Assembly: GCA_001021135.1 (NCBI GenBank)
Contig: LDJE01095012.1
Coordinates: forward strand, 1-20,553
DNA from: Selaginella kraussiana
Taxonomy: Eukaryota > Streptophyta > Lycopodiopsida > Selaginellales > Selaginellaceae
Direction: 5' to 3'
DNA length: 20,553 bases
Both the position numbers and the translations under genes were made by a program. Positions 1 through 8,515 of this stretch are shown piece by piece. Within the stretch, counting starts at the first letter, position 1, and each line of letters starts with the position of its first letter. The notes beneath the pieces are model-generated. The model was not told the origin of the DNA. It ran no database searches and was given only the letters and a program-made list of their open reading frames with translations.

Positions 1-61
1 GATGCTTGCAGGTGCGCATTCTCAGGTCACTATTTCCGCCATTCTTGTTGCCATGGTTCAG
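1..61 (+). pseudogene. Duplicated fragment of the D27-like gene (inverted copy)
   Basis: These 61 bases are identical to the reverse complement of 17909-17969, which spans the last bases of intron 2 and the first 50 bases of exon 3 of the D27-like gene on the minus strand. Here the fragment lies in plus orientation, so its sense direction is opposite to the parent. Identity stops abruptly after base 61. Because the copy includes intron sequence, it is a DNA-level duplication and not a retrocopy. The copy may extend to the left beyond the window, so it is either a broken second D27 gene or a small filler fragment. It cannot be functional on the part seen, because the downstream D27 exons are absent from 62-856. 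Confidence 0.85.
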
Positions 62-856
62 GGCCCATTGGTTGAGGGTGAGCTAAAATGAGACTTCATG
101 GCACTAGAATTTGACAATCAAGGTACACAACATGTACTTGTATCCTGTCTGGTTCAACAAAGTTTCAAGGATGGTATTAAATCTATGGGGGTGGAGGTTT
201 TTTAATCCAGCTGTGAACCGCCAGTACAGATGTCAAAAGCCAATGTCATACTTTGTATTATATGAGTGTCCCATAATCCTGTTGGGGTCCGGTGGACGGT
301 AAATGAAATCTCTCTCTCTCATATGCACTGGCTTGCAAGGAAGTCAAAAGGGTTTCCCACCATGCCCACTTCCGAAGGGCCCAAAATTTTGTTCATATTT
401 TGTTAACTCTAGGACGGTTTCCCGTGCTTACGTTGGAGCTTTGTGTTGTTCTCTGAATCTTTGAATTTCGTTGGCCAATGACAGCCGTCTGGAGTTGATG
501 GAGTTGACGGTAGTCTGTCGTCCTACGTGTTCTGTGATGGAGTGTACCCTGCTGACGTGGCGACGACTAGGCAGGGGCAGTATATGCCCACTTCATACAT
601 CAGAAAAATACACCTTATGTATACAATATCGATATCCCTTTTGCTTTGAGTTATCTGACCTAGACTAGCTTGGGAGTATTTGTGTGCCGCCATCAAACAG
701 TCAACGTGTGTTGAAGGTAATGTGCAATCCACTTGGCACTGCACATGGCTATATGGCCACATGGCAATACTTGAATGGGTGCAAGCGGATGGCTATGGAG
801 AATTAATTGAGCGCGTCAACAATGGTTCAACGTTGCTGAGCAGCAAGCAAGCAAGC
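62..856. other. Intergenic stretch, no gene recognised
   Basis: About 800 bases without a supportable gene. There are short open frames on both strands, but none resembles a known family or continues across credible splice sites. A short CT microsatellite lies near 309-321. The 3' part must hold the promoter and leader of the rhodanese-like gene that starts at 857. I see no clear TATA box, tRNA or transposon end. Confidence 0.5.
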
Positions 857-3253
857 ATGACGGGGGTATGCTGTGCAACCTCCCATGTCTACAAGCCTCT
901 TGTATCATCCACCAGTTCCCAGGTGATAAAATTCACAGCTTATATCCGTCATTTAATTTTCCTGCAGATTGCATTCTCATATTCTTCGTGGTCTCGGCAC
1001 TTGCTATGCTTCGAGAAGCAGGATAAGAGGCTAGGAAGGTTGGCTGCTCAGGTAGGAACGAGGGAAGTCGCGGAAGCGACATTCACAACGGATATTTCGT
1101 TAGATTCTTCGACGGGAAATGAAGTGGTGGGTAACTCGGTGACCACAACACCGGGAATTACACCATCACCCGGTTTACCTGAACTTGGACCTTCAACTGA
1201 TGTAGTCAAGTCTGAGTTTTTTATGCCATCACCTCCAACATCAACTGATGGACTGCCTGAGGCCTCAAGTCTTCCCAGGATCGCTCCCAATCAAGTCTCA
1301 GATTTTTTCACAAAAGTTGTCGACACAAGTAGAAGCAACTTTACCGGGTTTCAAGTTACTGGAGAGAAGTTCATTACAGAAATAAAAGACAAGGTGACCG
1401 ATTCCATTAGCAATGCAGAAATTTCGGCAAAACAGGTTTACGACGACTTCAATGGTTCCATTCTAAACGGGATAAAGGAAAGCCAGGATGCGATATTGAG
1501 AAAGGTCACTGTGGATCCTGCTCGCACTGGAACTTCACTTGTCAATAGCAGCCTCAAAGAAGTGGTAGTTTTGGTTAAGAGTGGAGCTGACAGCGTCTTG
1601 ACAACAGCAGGGCATGTTGTTTCGGGAGCCTATAACTCCATCAAGACGATCGCCCCTTCTGAAGTGCAAGCGGCCCTGGAGATTGCAGAAAAGAAATGCC
1701 AAGCACTATCGACTCCCATAAGTTCAGCTCTTCATCAGGTTTGACTGCCCCTGGATGTTACTGTATATTGCATGTATACTACAGGCAGGTGGTTTTATGG
1801 AAAGTGCTCAGAGAGCCTTTGGCATAGACACCGAAAATCCCATCGTTCCGGTTATCGCAGTAGCTGGAGGAAGTGTGTTTCTGGGGTGAGATAGTCTAAT
1901 GTAGTTTGTGATGGTTGAAAGTTTTGCTGCAGATTTTTGTACGTTCAATTGAAATACGGAGGCTACTCTGGTGACCTTCCACCAGAGACAGTAATCGATC
2001 TCCTGAGGAAAGAGGGGAACATTTTACTCGTAGACATACGACCTCAGGTACGCTTATGATCTGGCTGATGAGAACCGTTTAGTTTCTTGGGCAGGCTTTG
2101 AAAGACAAGGATGGGGTTCCGGACTTGAGAAGAGCAAGCCGAGCGAAACTTGCTAGTGTTGATCCTTTAGAGGTACAGAGACTGCCTTATGTCCTTGACC
2201 ATTGGCAGAATGCCTACTTTAGTCCAGGTAGAGCGCCAATTGCGGAACATTTTGAGAAATGCAGATGATGTTGAAAACGTGCTGACAGCCACGATAATCC
2301 GGAACTTGAAAAATGTGAAGGTGTGGAATAGACTTTGCACTAACTACGACTAACTTTGCTTGGACAGAGAAGCACAAAAGTGATTGTCATGGATACAAAT
2401 GGAACTCGCTCCAAATCTGTGGCAAGGGCATTGAAGAGAGCTGGCATCCGGGTAATGTTTTCCTGTTGGTTTGCCAAAAAACGTGTTCTTCGTCTTCAGA
2501 GGTCATATCGTTTGGATGGAGGCTTTGAAGCATGGATACGCTCTGGACTGAGAAGCAAAGCAGAAGGAACACAGACGCCTTTATCTTCGTTGAGAGAAGT
2601 AAACTGCTGTATTTCTTGATACATTTAAATGATAGTGTTATTCCAGGATGCAGAGCAACTAGTGGATGAACTTAAGCCCACTCCCCTCCGAGTCTTAAGC
2701 GTCCTTCTGGTAGGTGGTTTTTAGAGGACGGGATTTACATATTCGCGCTTTTCGTATCGCAGGGATCTGCAGCGTTTGCGTACGCATTATATGGTAATTG
2801 CAGCTTTCCTGTTTAATGGATTTGCAAGTTCGGTTTTGCAGAATGGGAAACGACGCTTCAATTCATTGGGTTGTTTGCTATAGTCCAGGTTTTGTTTGGT
2901 GTTCTTTAAAGCATTTTTACTTACTTCAATAATTTCCTTCAGGCGGGTTACAAGAAACTTGATTCTTACGAAAGCGTGGATGATCTTAAAACAGACATAC
3001 GGTAATGCGTAGTGTTATTTGCTTCATACTATTCTCCATGAGTTACAGAACACTGCAAAAACCATTCAGAGTTGTATACCAAGGAATACTTCAAGCGGTC
3101 CAGCCTGCAGAAAAATTAGAGCTAGCAACATCGCCATCAACTACTGCAGTGCAGGATCGAGTGCTCCAGGCGGCTGCTAAACATGGCCCTGTGCCTTCGG
3201 AAGCAATCGAACTAGAGGCAGAGCAAAACGAGCTAAACGATGACTTTGCATGA
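857..3253 (+). CDS. Rhodanese-like plastid membrane protein (CAS-related)
   Basis: Thirteen exons: 857-922, 968-1738, 1785-1885, 1933-2047, 2095-2172, 2228-2320, 2368-2451, 2500-2598, 2647-2709, 2763-2793, 2842-2888, 2943-3001 and 3049-3253, giving 603 residues. The start at 857 is chosen because it yields a Ser/Thr/Arg-rich, transit-peptide-like N-terminus; an upstream in-frame ATG at 761 gives an acidic one. The middle is rich in Ser, Val and Ala helices like those of plant thylakoid CAS-type proteins. A hydrophobic segment (VIAVAGGSVFLGF) precedes the rhodanese domain (GGYSGDLPPETVIDLL, then LLVDIRP, then VIVMDTNGTRSKS). A second hydrophobic pair follows the domain. The C-terminus carries the plant motif TSPSTTAVQDRVLQAAAKHG. 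It matches my memory of the larger Arabidopsis rhodanese protein (At3g59780 type) better than CAS itself. The usual catalytic Cys position is Asp, so sulfurtransferase activity is unlikely. The role is unknown, probably structural or regulatory at the thylakoid. Confidence 0.85.
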
Positions 3254-4031
3254 CACAAAAAAATGAACATTGACTGAAGCTGGTGGAATGTACATTTTCT
3301 ATTATAAATATGATAAATTGACACATCCAGTTTTCGGAGATGAACGTCTCCGAAGGAGGATAGGATCGTCGTGGTTCTGAACATCCTGTTTCGTCATCTC
3401 ATGGAGCAGCTGAAGGCAAAACCATGAACTCCGTACGGGCCATTCAGAATTTCCCGGGTTGCATGGCAACCCGACTAAAAGTGTTGACCATTTACGTCGT
3501 TTTGGTGCTCTTGCAAGTGCTTTGTACAAGTAAGCAACCAAGCTTCAAACCCCGATCATGTATCCCCTCTTACCTTCTGGGCTACGAGATCAATGGTTGG
3601 CCGCCATACAGTTAAGATATATTCATTGAAGGAATCATCGGAGGCTGAGCATGATGATCCTTAGCGGGGAGGGGAGAAGGCCGGGGAGAGTTTGTTATAA
3701 TCTTCAGAAGACAGCAGGCTCCTAATGTTGTGGCCTTATCCCGCTCAACCATTTAGGCAAAGGGGCAATTGCTTGTCCCTCCTGGCTTTATACATCCACC
3801 TGCAGGTGTCTAACATTCGATCCCTTGAGCCATTCATCTACCTTGAAGGATAATTCGGGATGGTACATGGTAACGGCAGAAGCACTGATGTTAGACGGCA
3901 GGAGCGCTCATACGCTGGTATCGCATCCTACTACATGCTCACTCAATCAAGGAAATAGAAAGCAGTCTCCAATGAATAATCCCTATCATTTGGATAGTTG
4001 GCGCAGATAAATAAAAATGAAAACTTAATAA
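3254..4031. other. Convergent intergenic region between rhodanese-like gene and NCA1
   Basis: 778 bases between two convergent stop codons, so it must hold both 3' untranslated regions. An AT-rich stretch just after the rhodanese stop (near 3298-3320) is a plausible polyadenylation zone. Another AT-rich stretch at 4008-4034 borders the NCA1 stop. Short open frames exist on both strands; the only one with a recognisable feature is the candidate at 3424-3615. No repeat or RNA gene is evident. Confidence 0.5.
3424..3615 (+). CDS. Possible small secreted peptide (63 aa), unproven
   Basis: A single open frame of 63 codons begins at an ATG in good context. Residues about 14-36 form a signal-peptide-like core (basic TRLK, then LTIYVVLVLLQVL), followed by a short tail ending in GYEINGWPPYS. 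There is one Cys in the tail and no match to a peptide-hormone motif that I know. It lies in the 3' flank of the rhodanese-like gene and could equally be untranslated sequence. The opposite strand is open here too, which lowers confidence. Confidence 0.15.
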   Translation: MNSVRAIQNFPGCMATRLKVLTIYVVLVLLQVLCTSKQPSFKPRSCIPSYLLGYEINGWPPYS

Positions 4032-5317
4032 TTATGTGTCTCCAATTTGTGCGCGTAAGAAATCCAGTATGGACGAGCACTGATACATACATAGCTACAT
4101 AGGAGAATAGGATAAGAGCCACGACCTACCCGCATGACGAGTTGAGTAGATTGATCCAAGGGTAACGAAAGTCCCTCCAGCAAATTGATTGCCTGTGAAA
4201 AGCCTGCGATCGCAGCAGCTTTATTGCCTAGACCTCGTTCAACATCTGCCACTTTGGCTAGCGAGATTGCCAGGTCGATATTCTGACAGTTTTAAGCATG
4301 GCCAAATCAGGGCTTGCTCTGGTACAGGTATTACATACCTCCGTCGACAAATACGTTTGGCTATGAGCAGTCATGGCATTCTGACGAAGCTCCAAGGCCC
4401 TCTTGTAGAGGGCCTGTGCAGAAGGAAGGTCTTCGGCATAATACTTCACGTCTCCAAGCTTGTTCAGTGAAACCGATAGTGCATGAATTATCTGCACGAA
4501 ACGACATAACATCGCCACTGGCCAGTAAAATTTACCTCTGCATCTTTGTTCTCAATCTTCTCAAGTGCCTCCACACTTTCAGTGTACCTGTCCATTGCAC
4601 CATGCAGATCTCCCATGGAACGCCTGGAGCAAAACACCGCATAAGTGACAATAAATCATGTTCTACCAGAACGTACAAGCAATCGCCAAGCAAACCAAGG
4701 ATAGCACCCAGCTGAGAGTGCACTTGGTTCTGGGCATCCCGTGACATGGTCATGCCCCTCGCATCCTCGAGACACAACTCCAACCTTGCCTTGGCACTCT
4801 CAAGGTTGTGCGCCCGGAAGGCCTGCGAAATTCTCACTAAGGCAATGCCACAAGAGAGAGAGAGAATACCCGGATGGCATGTTGAAGCAAGAAGGCCCCT
4901 CTCGCTAGACTGGCATCTTCGTATGCAACTTGGTCTGGTTCTTGCTCCTGGGCCTGTCGTTTGATTCTAGCGTGGCCTTGGATGAACTGGTCAACCAGCT
5001 GCTGCAGCTCGCGATCATCCTCAAGGTCTGCAATGTCAGAGCCACAGATGGGGCAATCCTTGAAGCGGGAGATGCATGCCCTGTATATGTAAAATTCATC
5101 ATCCAAAAGAAGCAAAATACGACAAGTACCGGCAGTAGACATGGCGGCAGGGCAGGCAGCGCGCCGCAGTGAAGATGAGTGCACGACAGATGACACAGCT
5201 CAGGGGGCCGAGCTTGAAAGAGTCCGAGTCGTAGCCCAGCGGGCATCGCGCAGGAGCGGTGGCTGAGGCGGTGGCGGTGGATGAGGCGGCGGCAGCGCCG
5301 GCGAAGGGACACGCCAT
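4032..5317 (-). CDS. NCA1: NCA1, RING/TPR catalase chaperone
   Basis: Seven exons read downward: 5317-5130, 5080-4870, 4822-4677, 4623-4536, 4491-4339, 4282-4130 and 4079-4032, giving 328 residues. The N-terminus MACPF and ARCPLGYDSDSFKLGP match plant NO CATALASE ACTIVITY 1, which binds catalase and keeps it folded and active. A RING-type cysteine cluster spans residues 41-75 (CVIC, CLPCRHVYC, CPIC). A conserved segment follows (VDQFIQGHARIKRQ), then TPR-like helices (LGAILGLLGDCL, ALSVSLNKLGDVKYYAEDL, ALYKRALELRQNA), ending in SILDFLRAQ. Length and order agree with Arabidopsis NCA1. The start lies only 10 bases after the stop of the mTERF gene on the same strand, so its promoter must lie inside that gene or it is cotranscribed. 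The frame stays open upstream of the ATG to 5380, within the last mTERF exon. Confidence 0.92.
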
Positions 5318-5327
5318 AATAATTCGT

Positions 5328-7238
5328 CTAAGGAGATGATGATAGGTCACGCGCAGTAGCCGATGACAATCTTTCAGCAAAAACCTCGTCGCTGCATGCG
5401 AGCATGTAACTGAGTTGGAAGCTGAGCTTCCTTGCGGTTAGCGCCTCGTGCCTGGGCTTTATCCGCGCCTCCAGAGCATAACTGAAGAACCTGCTCTTTT
5501 CCATTTCCAATATATAGTCTCAGGCAGAGGTAATTAATTTACCTGGGGAACCTGATCGCATCCTCTAAATCACGCCCCATCACACGCCGGAGGTATCGAT
5601 ACTTGGGTTGGAGGATCGGGGGATTGTACTTCAAGAGCATTGGAAAGTTGGAGATCATCTCGCCCAGCTGGTGCTTCTCTACACCCAGTGAAAGAAAGAA
5701 CTGGACGTTGCTCTCCAGTTTGTTCACCAGGCTGCAGCCGATGATTTCTGGGCATGCGGCGATCACCTTCCCCACCTCTTGTTCACTCACGCCTGCCGTT
5801 TCCAAGAGGAAGTTTACCTGCAGCACAAGCGCACATTTTAGTATAATACACTAGACAACTCTTACTAACCACTGGCCTGATCCTTTTATGCAAGTTGTAG
5901 CTGAGAATGCGAGGAAAATCCACAACGAGCCGCCCAATGACTTCCTCGTGCACGCCAATAGCCCTCAAGAAGTGCACCTGCTTATGCATAAACCCTTTGT
6001 GGAAAGCAACAGCTCCGTGTGGTACCTTGGGTGTGATGTCTTGGGCTAAGTCGATGCATAGCACGCCTGGATTGACAGCAAGAATTCTCCTCAAGCCAGA
6101 GCGCTCTATCCCAAGGTAGTATAGGTATTTCACAACCGGCTGCCATGCCAGCTCCATGCTTGACCCAAGTATGTAGGGCCTGCTTACAATCATTTTGCCA
6201 ATGTGGTGATCTTCCAAGCCGAAGCCTCTTAAGAAGTCGACCTGATGATGACGAGCAACAAATACATTTTCGGTGGTTTTGTGAGGACTTACCTTTTCCT
6301 GGATGTCCTCGTACGGGACGGCGCCAAGCAGCTTGGGAAATCTGTAGACCGTAGTCCCAAACCTGTACTCGTCAATGCCCAACTCCACAAAGAGCTCTAT
6401 CTTCTGTAGGAGAAGCTCTTGGTTGAGGGTGAGCACTCTTGGGCACCTGCTAATGACGAACCCCATCCACTCCCTTCTGAGTCCAGCATTCTCGAGGAGG
6501 CTCACCCTCTGGTTGAGCTCCTCAAAGGAAGAGTACATGAGACTGGGCTCCCGGCCAAAGACGATGCCAAGGTCGGGTCCTTTGACGTTCACATGTTTAA
6601 GCCACTCCACTCTCAGTCGAATCGTGTCAATGTCATCGCTGCCTAAGGCCACTATCTCCCCGATGCGAGACACGGTGAGCTTGTTGTGCCTGAGCCATCT
6701 GCGCTACACTAGACAAAGCTGGCTGGCTGGCTGGCAACCACCTTACTTACCTTATGAGCAGAACCACTCGAGACTGGTCGATGCAGAAGCGCAGCCGGGT
6801 GGACAAGGACAGGTGCGCATAGCCGGCCTGCCGCTTGAGCAGGGACGCCTTGAGTATCATGCTGTCCAGGAAGTGAGGCATCGACTTGGCAACCTGGTTG
6901 GAACTCATGTTGCCAAGCTTGCTTGCACGAAGGGCCGCAACCATGACATCCTCGGCCAGCTTGCGTTTTGCTACCACCGAGTGGAACACAAGTGGATTGC
7001 GGACTTTCGTTACCTCCTCATTCTCTTGCTGCTCCGGCTCAGGAGACAAGCGCTCTCTCCGCATGCGCCACAGCTGCGTAGTGGCCGACTCTGTCGGAAG
7101 CGCCAAAACGTTTGGAGATGAAGAAGCTCCGAGGCCGAAGTTGACAGACGTCGCATTCTGCTGCCTCCGTCTCTGGTCGTCGTTGCAGCTGGAATTAAAA
7201 CGGGCCGGGAGGGACACTACGCGAGTGGTGGCGCGCAT
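5328..7238 (-). CDS. mTERF-family organellar protein (plastid mTERF2/EMB2219-like)
   Basis: Six exons read downward: 7238-6751, 6698-6293, 6241-6026, 5977-5870, 5817-5543 and 5490-5328, giving 551 residues. The N-terminus (MRATTRVVSLPARFNSSCN) is basic and Ser/Arg-rich, as in an organellar targeting peptide. From about residue 165 there are repeated mTERF motifs: helix pairs with a conserved Pro, such as GFVISRCPRVL, TVYRFPKLLG, KMIVSRPYILG, RLVVDFPRILSYNL, KVIAACPEIIG and EMISNFPMLLKY. The end resembles the plant mTERF2 class (PKYRYLRRVMGRDLEDAIRF, then FFSYALEARIKPRHEAL and LSYMLACSDEVF). The family binds organelle nucleic acid and affects transcription or intron splicing. The exact orthologue and organelle are my inference. 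It is divergent from the RBM34-like gene by 30 bases and is followed after 10 bases by NCA1. Confidence 0.9.
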
Positions 7239-7268
7239 ATTTGCTTTTGGGCTAGGGCTAGCTTAGGT
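7239..7268. promoter_or_regulatory. 30-bp divergent spacer (bidirectional promoter core)
   Basis: Only these 30 bases separate the start codons of the mTERF gene (minus) and the RBM34-like gene (plus). They contain TTTTGGGCTAGGGCTAGC, a GCCC/telo-box-like word common upstream of plant ribosome-biogenesis genes. If both starts are right, the two leaders overlap each other or promoter elements lie within the partner's coding exon. Confidence 0.6.
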
Positions 7269-8471
7269 ATGGACCTCTTCTCTTCCAGCAACCCTTTCAA
7301 GAGGAAGCGCGAACCCTCTCCGCCTCCAGTGGCTGCTGCTGCTGCTAAATTGGAATCGGAATCGGACGATGATGATGTCGGGGAGGTCGAGCAGGCGCCA
7401 GCAAAGAAGGCGAGGTTTGACAGTGAAGAGAAGCTGCGCAGGACAATTTTCGTGGGCAACTTGCCAATGCAGACGAAGAAGAAGGCGTTAATCAAAGAGT
7501 TTGGAGGCTATGGAGCCGTGGAGTCGGCTCGCTTGCGCTCCATTCCAGTCGGCACGGTATTCCTCGTTTTACTTGCTTGGTGCAATGATGTCTTTTGTTT
7601 TCAGATTGATTTACCGAGGAAAGCAGCTCTCAGCACGGGTCAAACCAACGAGTCTAGGAGCAGGTTAATACTCCACTGTTTGAGACGATACTAACCATCA
7701 TCCTCCCTCAGCGTAAACGCATTCGTGGTTTTTAAGGACGAAGAAGCTGCTGCAGCTGCTCTGGGTCACAACATGAAACTGGTAAGCATCACACCCATGG
7801 TCGGCACACATTTGTTGGATCATAGGTTGGTGAAAAGCACATCCGAGTGGACAGGGCTCTAGCCCCCCGAACGACAGGCGAGTCTTCCTCCCGCTCCCGC
7901 TCCGCTCCTGCAACTTACGACAGTGACAGAACCATCTTCCTTGGCAACGTCCCCTTTGATGTTGAGGCAAGCAAACATATTGTTGTTGCCTTCACTGTCT
8001 AATGTTGCCCTTGGCAGGAGGAGGAGCTTCATGCTCTATTTGCAGAAGGCGTGGTCGAGGCCGTGCGTGTTGTAAGGGACCCGAGAACGAACATCGGCAA
8101 GGGCTTTGCATTCCTCTTGTTCAGGTCACAGGTGGGTTAATAATGCCGCCTTGCTCTAACATCTTGTGCCCTCCTCGCAGGACAGTGTGAAGCAAGCTCT
8201 TTCGAAGAAAGCCGGTCTGGAGCTGCGGGGCAGGTCACTTCGTGTTCAGCGAGTTTCCAAGATGCAACAACACGTCCGAAGGCCTGCAAGCAAGCAGAAC
8301 AAGAACAGGGCTCTTTCCTACGAGGGTGCAAGAGCTACCACCAAGCAAAGGAAGTACAACAAGCCTGCTGCCCAGGTTGCTGCACCCAACAAACAACGAG
8401 GCCCCGTCAAGAAGAGGCCATCAGTTGCTGCGAGGAAGGAAGCGCAAAAGAGGGCAAAACAGCAGCATTAG
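7269..8471 (+). CDS. RBM34: RBM34/Nop12-type nucleolar protein with two RRMs
   Basis: Six exons: 7269-7556, 7605-7663, 7712-7781, 7826-7966, 8018-8131 and 8181-8471, giving 320 residues. A low-complexity N-terminus with basic KRKR and acidic ESDDDD patches precedes RRM1 (from about residue 58: RNP2-like TIFVGNLP, RNP1-like NAFVVFKD). RRM2 starts at about residue 172 (TIFLGNVPFDV, with NIGKGFAFLLF as RNP1). The C-terminus is a long Lys/Arg tail (KKRPSVAARKEAQKRAKQQH). The spacing, the HNMKLVGEKHIRVDRA linker and the basic tail fit RBM34 and yeast Nop12, which work in 60S pre-rRNA processing in the nucleolus. That function is inferred by family. Intron 4 uses a GC donor. The gene converges on UXS with 44 bp between stops. 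Confidence 0.88.
7967..8017 (+). other. GC-AG intron in the RBM34-like gene
   Basis: The exon ends ...GATGTTGAG and the intron begins GCAAGC and ends TTGGCAG. This 51-base intron joins DVE to EEELHALF inside RRM2 in frame. The donor AG|GCAAG is the strong consensus for the minor class of U2 introns with a GC donor. It is the only non-GT donor I needed across more than 70 introns in the window. Confidence 0.8.
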
Positions 8472-8515
8472 CGAAAAATATTTCAACTTTTTTATTTCCA
8501 AAAAGAAAAAAAGGC
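8472..8515. other. 44-bp convergent gap with UXS polyadenylation signal
   Basis: Only 44 bases lie between the RBM34-like stop and the UXS stop on the opposite strand. On the minus strand an AATAAA lies at 8496-8491, about 20 bases past the UXS stop codon. Cleavage 10-30 bases beyond it would fall inside the RBM34-like coding end, so the two mature transcripts should overlap as a sense-antisense pair. Confidence 0.65.

Noticed and set aside
680-856. Upstream extension of the rhodanese-like reading frame
   Set aside because: The frame is open but its first codon is TTG, and the in-frame ATG at 761 gives an acidic, non-targeting N-terminus; the ATG at 857 fits a plastid protein better.
3302-3541. 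Minus-strand open frame opposite the rhodanese 3' flank
   Set aside because: No family likeness, no credible splice partners that extend it, and it overlaps the AT-rich 3' end of the plus-strand gene.
4854-4866. GA microsatellite as a regulatory element
   Set aside because: It is a short repeat inside NCA1 intron 2 with no other support.
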